DNA of 6,849 nucleotides from Eubacteriales Family XIII. Incertae Sedis bacterium. GTDB lineage: Bacteria; Bacillota; Clostridia; Peptostreptococcales; Anaerovoracaceae. The stretch is from contig JAIRSA010000158.1 of assembly GCA_031255695.1 (NCBI GenBank), forward strand, positions 1 through 6,849, read 5' to 3'. Shown here piece after piece: positions 5,667-6,849 of this stretch (position 1 is its first letter; each line of letters begins with the position of its first letter). Position numbers and translations under genes: made by a program. Below the pieces are notes generated by a model. The model ran no database searches and had not been told where the DNA came from. It saw nothing but the letters and a program-made list of their open reading frames with translations.

Positions 5667-5818
5667 TGCACGCAGGCCGGCATCATGGCCGGGGCCGGCG
5701 CAAGACTGGCGCCTGGGCTGGCGCGGCGGCGCGGGGCCGGGCTCTTGGTCCGGGGCCGGCGGGCGTGTGCCCTGGCGCCGGCGTGATATACGGCATAGGC
5801 ATAAAGGAGACATGATAT
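5666..5818 (+). other. Very GC-rich kinase-radA spacer with a 49-codon open frame
   Basis: The kinase stop TAA shares its last base with an ATG (TAATG, 5664-5668) that opens a 49-codon frame ending in TGA at 5813-5815, three bases before the radA ATG. The predicted peptide is rich in Gly, Ala and Arg and resembles no family I know. No Shine-Dalgarno site precedes it, so it would depend on termination-reinitiation. From about 5675 to 5785 the DNA is low-complexity GC-rich, like the added segments in ispDF, and other frames also stay open for over 30 codons. I favour spacer sequence over a gene. The radA ribosome site AAGGAG is at 5804-5809. Confidence 0.3.
5755..5782 (+). other. Strong GC stem-loop upstream of radA, without T-tract
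   Basis: GCCGGC (5755-5760) pairs with GCCGGC (5777-5782), enclosing an inner GGGC-GTGT-GCCC hairpin and a 4-base bulge (TGGC, 5773-5776). It ends 21 bases before the radA ribosome site. The following bases (GTGATATACG) lack a T-run, so it is not a standard intrinsic terminator. It could partly attenuate transcription, protect the mRNA end, or simply reflect GC-rich composition. Confidence 0.35.
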
Positions 5819-6849
5819 ATGGCCAAGAAGACACAGTCTGTATTTGTATGCCAGGAATGCGGCTTTGAGAGCCGCAAATGGATGGGGCAATGCATATGCG
5901 GCGCCTGGAACAGCTTTGTGGAGGAAAAGGCGGCGCTGCGCAGCGCTGACGACGACCCTAGGCGGCGCGCCACGCATGCGGCGAAGGGCGGCGCGGCCCC
6001 GGCGCGGCTGGCGGAGATCGGGCAGGGCGCGTACGAGCGCATAGATACAGGGCTTTCGGAGCTCAACCGCGTGCTCGGCGGCGGCCTTGTCAAGGGCTCG
6101 CTGACGCTGATAAGCGGCGAGCCGGGGATCGGCAAGTCCACCATCATCATAGAGGCCGCCGCCAATATAGCCCGCCAGTCGGGCAGCGTGCTCTATGTGT
6201 CCGGCGAGGAGTCGGAGGAGCAGATCAAGCTGCGCGCCGACAGGGTATGCGGCGGGATTTCCGGGGATCTGTTCCTGCTTGCCGAGACCAATATAGGGCT
6301 CGTCGTGGAGGCCGCCAAAAAAATGGGGCTGGCCTTCCTGGTGATCGACTCCATACAGACCATGTATTCCGAGAGCCTCGAATCGGCCCCCGGCAGCGTC
6401 TCGCAGGTGCGCGCCTGCACCGACGAGCTGATGCGCCTCGGCAAGGCCAGCGGCATACCGGTCTTCATAGTCGCGCACGTGACCAAATCAGGCGACCTGG
6501 CCGGGCCTAGGATAGTCGAGCACCTTGTGGACTGCGTCTTGCAGTTCCAGGGCGAAAGGAGCCAGGATCTGCGCATACTCCGCGCCAACAAGAACCGCTT
6601 CGGCGCGACGAGCGAGATAGGGCTCTTCGAGATGGGCGAATCCGGGCTGCGCCCTGTCGAAAGCCTGTCCGGCAGCTTCCTCGAAGGGATAGACGGGGCG
6701 GGCGAGGGCGCGGTGGCAAGCGCCATATACGAGGGGACGCGCCCGCTGCTGCTTGAGATGCAGGCGCTCACCGCCCCCGCAAACGTGGGCTTCGCGCGCA
6801 GGGCCGCCATCGGCGTCGAAGCGGCGCGCCTGAACATGATACTCGCCGT
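5819..6849 (+). CDS. radA: RadA/Sms DNA repair ATPase, 3' end cut by window edge
   Basis: RadA is a RecA-like, hexameric DnaB-type helicase that drives branch migration in homologous recombination and repair. 343 codons are visible of the usual 450-460. In order: an N-terminal zinc finger (Cys11, Cys14, Cys25, Cys27), the RecA-like core with Walker A GEPGIGKST (100-108) and Walker B LVIDS (174-178), the RadA-specific KNRFG motif (258-262), and the start of the C-terminal Lon-protease-like domain (from about YEGTRPLLLEMQ). The second zinc-finger pair is CxC (CIC) instead of the usual CxxC. AAGGAG with a 9-base spacing fixes ATG 5819; an ATG at 5812 is out of frame and too close to it. It follows the kinase in the same direction. 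disA often follows radA and may lie beyond the edge. Of 23 Ile codons visible, 15 are ATA. Confidence 0.95.
   Translation, partial: MAKKTQSVFVCQECGFESRKWMGQCICGAWNSFVEEKAALRSADDDPRRRATHAAKGGAAPARLAEIGQGAYERIDTGLSELNRVLGGGLVKGSLTLISGEPGIGKSTIIIEAAANIARQSGSVLYVSGEESEEQIKLRADRVCGGISGDLFLLAETNIGLVVEAAKKMGLAFLVIDSIQTMYSESLESAPGSVSQVRACTDELMRLGKASGIPVFIVAHVTKSGDLAGPRIVEHLVDCVLQFQGERSQDLRILRANKNRFGATSEIGLFEMGESGLRPVESLSGSFLEGIDGAGEGAVASAIYEGTRPLLLEMQALTAPANVGFARRAAIGVEAARLNMILA

Noticed and set aside
5755..5782. Intrinsic terminator between the kinase gene and radA
   Set aside because: The stem is strong but lacks the following T-tract, so it is listed only as a stem-loop.
6317..6323. Run of seven A in radA as a programmed slippage site
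   Set aside because: The normal frame continues through KNRFG and the Lon-like domain, and no structure or alternative product is evident.

Overview
The window fits a GC-rich bacterium, most likely a Firmicute of the Clostridia type. The reasons are the combination of CarD, a membrane PIN-TRAM (YacL-type) protein, IspD/IspF and RadA, strong purine-rich Shine-Dalgarno sites, and an OmpR/HisKA two-component pair of clostridial style. Lineage is inferred from gene content only; no closer placement is possible by eye. Despite the GC-rich coding sequence, isoleucine is often read from ATA.

Layout: two groups diverge from an AT-rich intergenic region at about 3112-3547. Leftward (minus strand) run carD (2626-3111), a YacL-type membrane PIN-TRAM gene (1386-2489) and a fused ispDF gene (1-1361, cut by the window edge). 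A clear sigma-A-type promoter for carD lies at 3197-3226. Rightward (plus strand) run an OmpR-family response regulator (3548-4219), its sensor histidine kinase (4209-5666, overlapping by 11 bases) and, after a very GC-rich spacer, radA (5819 to the right edge, truncated).

Functionally, the leftward genes combine a regulator of RNA polymerase at promoters (CarD), a membrane-anchored putative nuclease/RNA-binding protein, and two enzymes of the MEP isoprenoid pathway. The rightward genes are a signal-transduction pair followed by the RadA branch-migration ATPase. In many Firmicutes radA, disA, (carD), yacL, ispD and ispF lie in one direction; here the cluster is split into divergent halves with the two-component system between them.

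The most unusual content is in ispDF. The linker between the two enzymes is made of about 3.3 copies of a 72-bp tandem repeat coding for a Gly/Ala-rich peptide, and the IspD domain carries an extra Ala/Gly-rich segment of about 65 residues. A compositionally similar GC-rich stretch fills the kinase-radA spacer. Other points are an ATG-rich 12-bp repeat forming a possible leader peptide that overlaps the response-regulator start, overlapping small hairpins in the carD leader, and a shortened (CxC) second half of the RadA zinc finger. I see no mobile element, CRISPR array, tRNA or rRNA.
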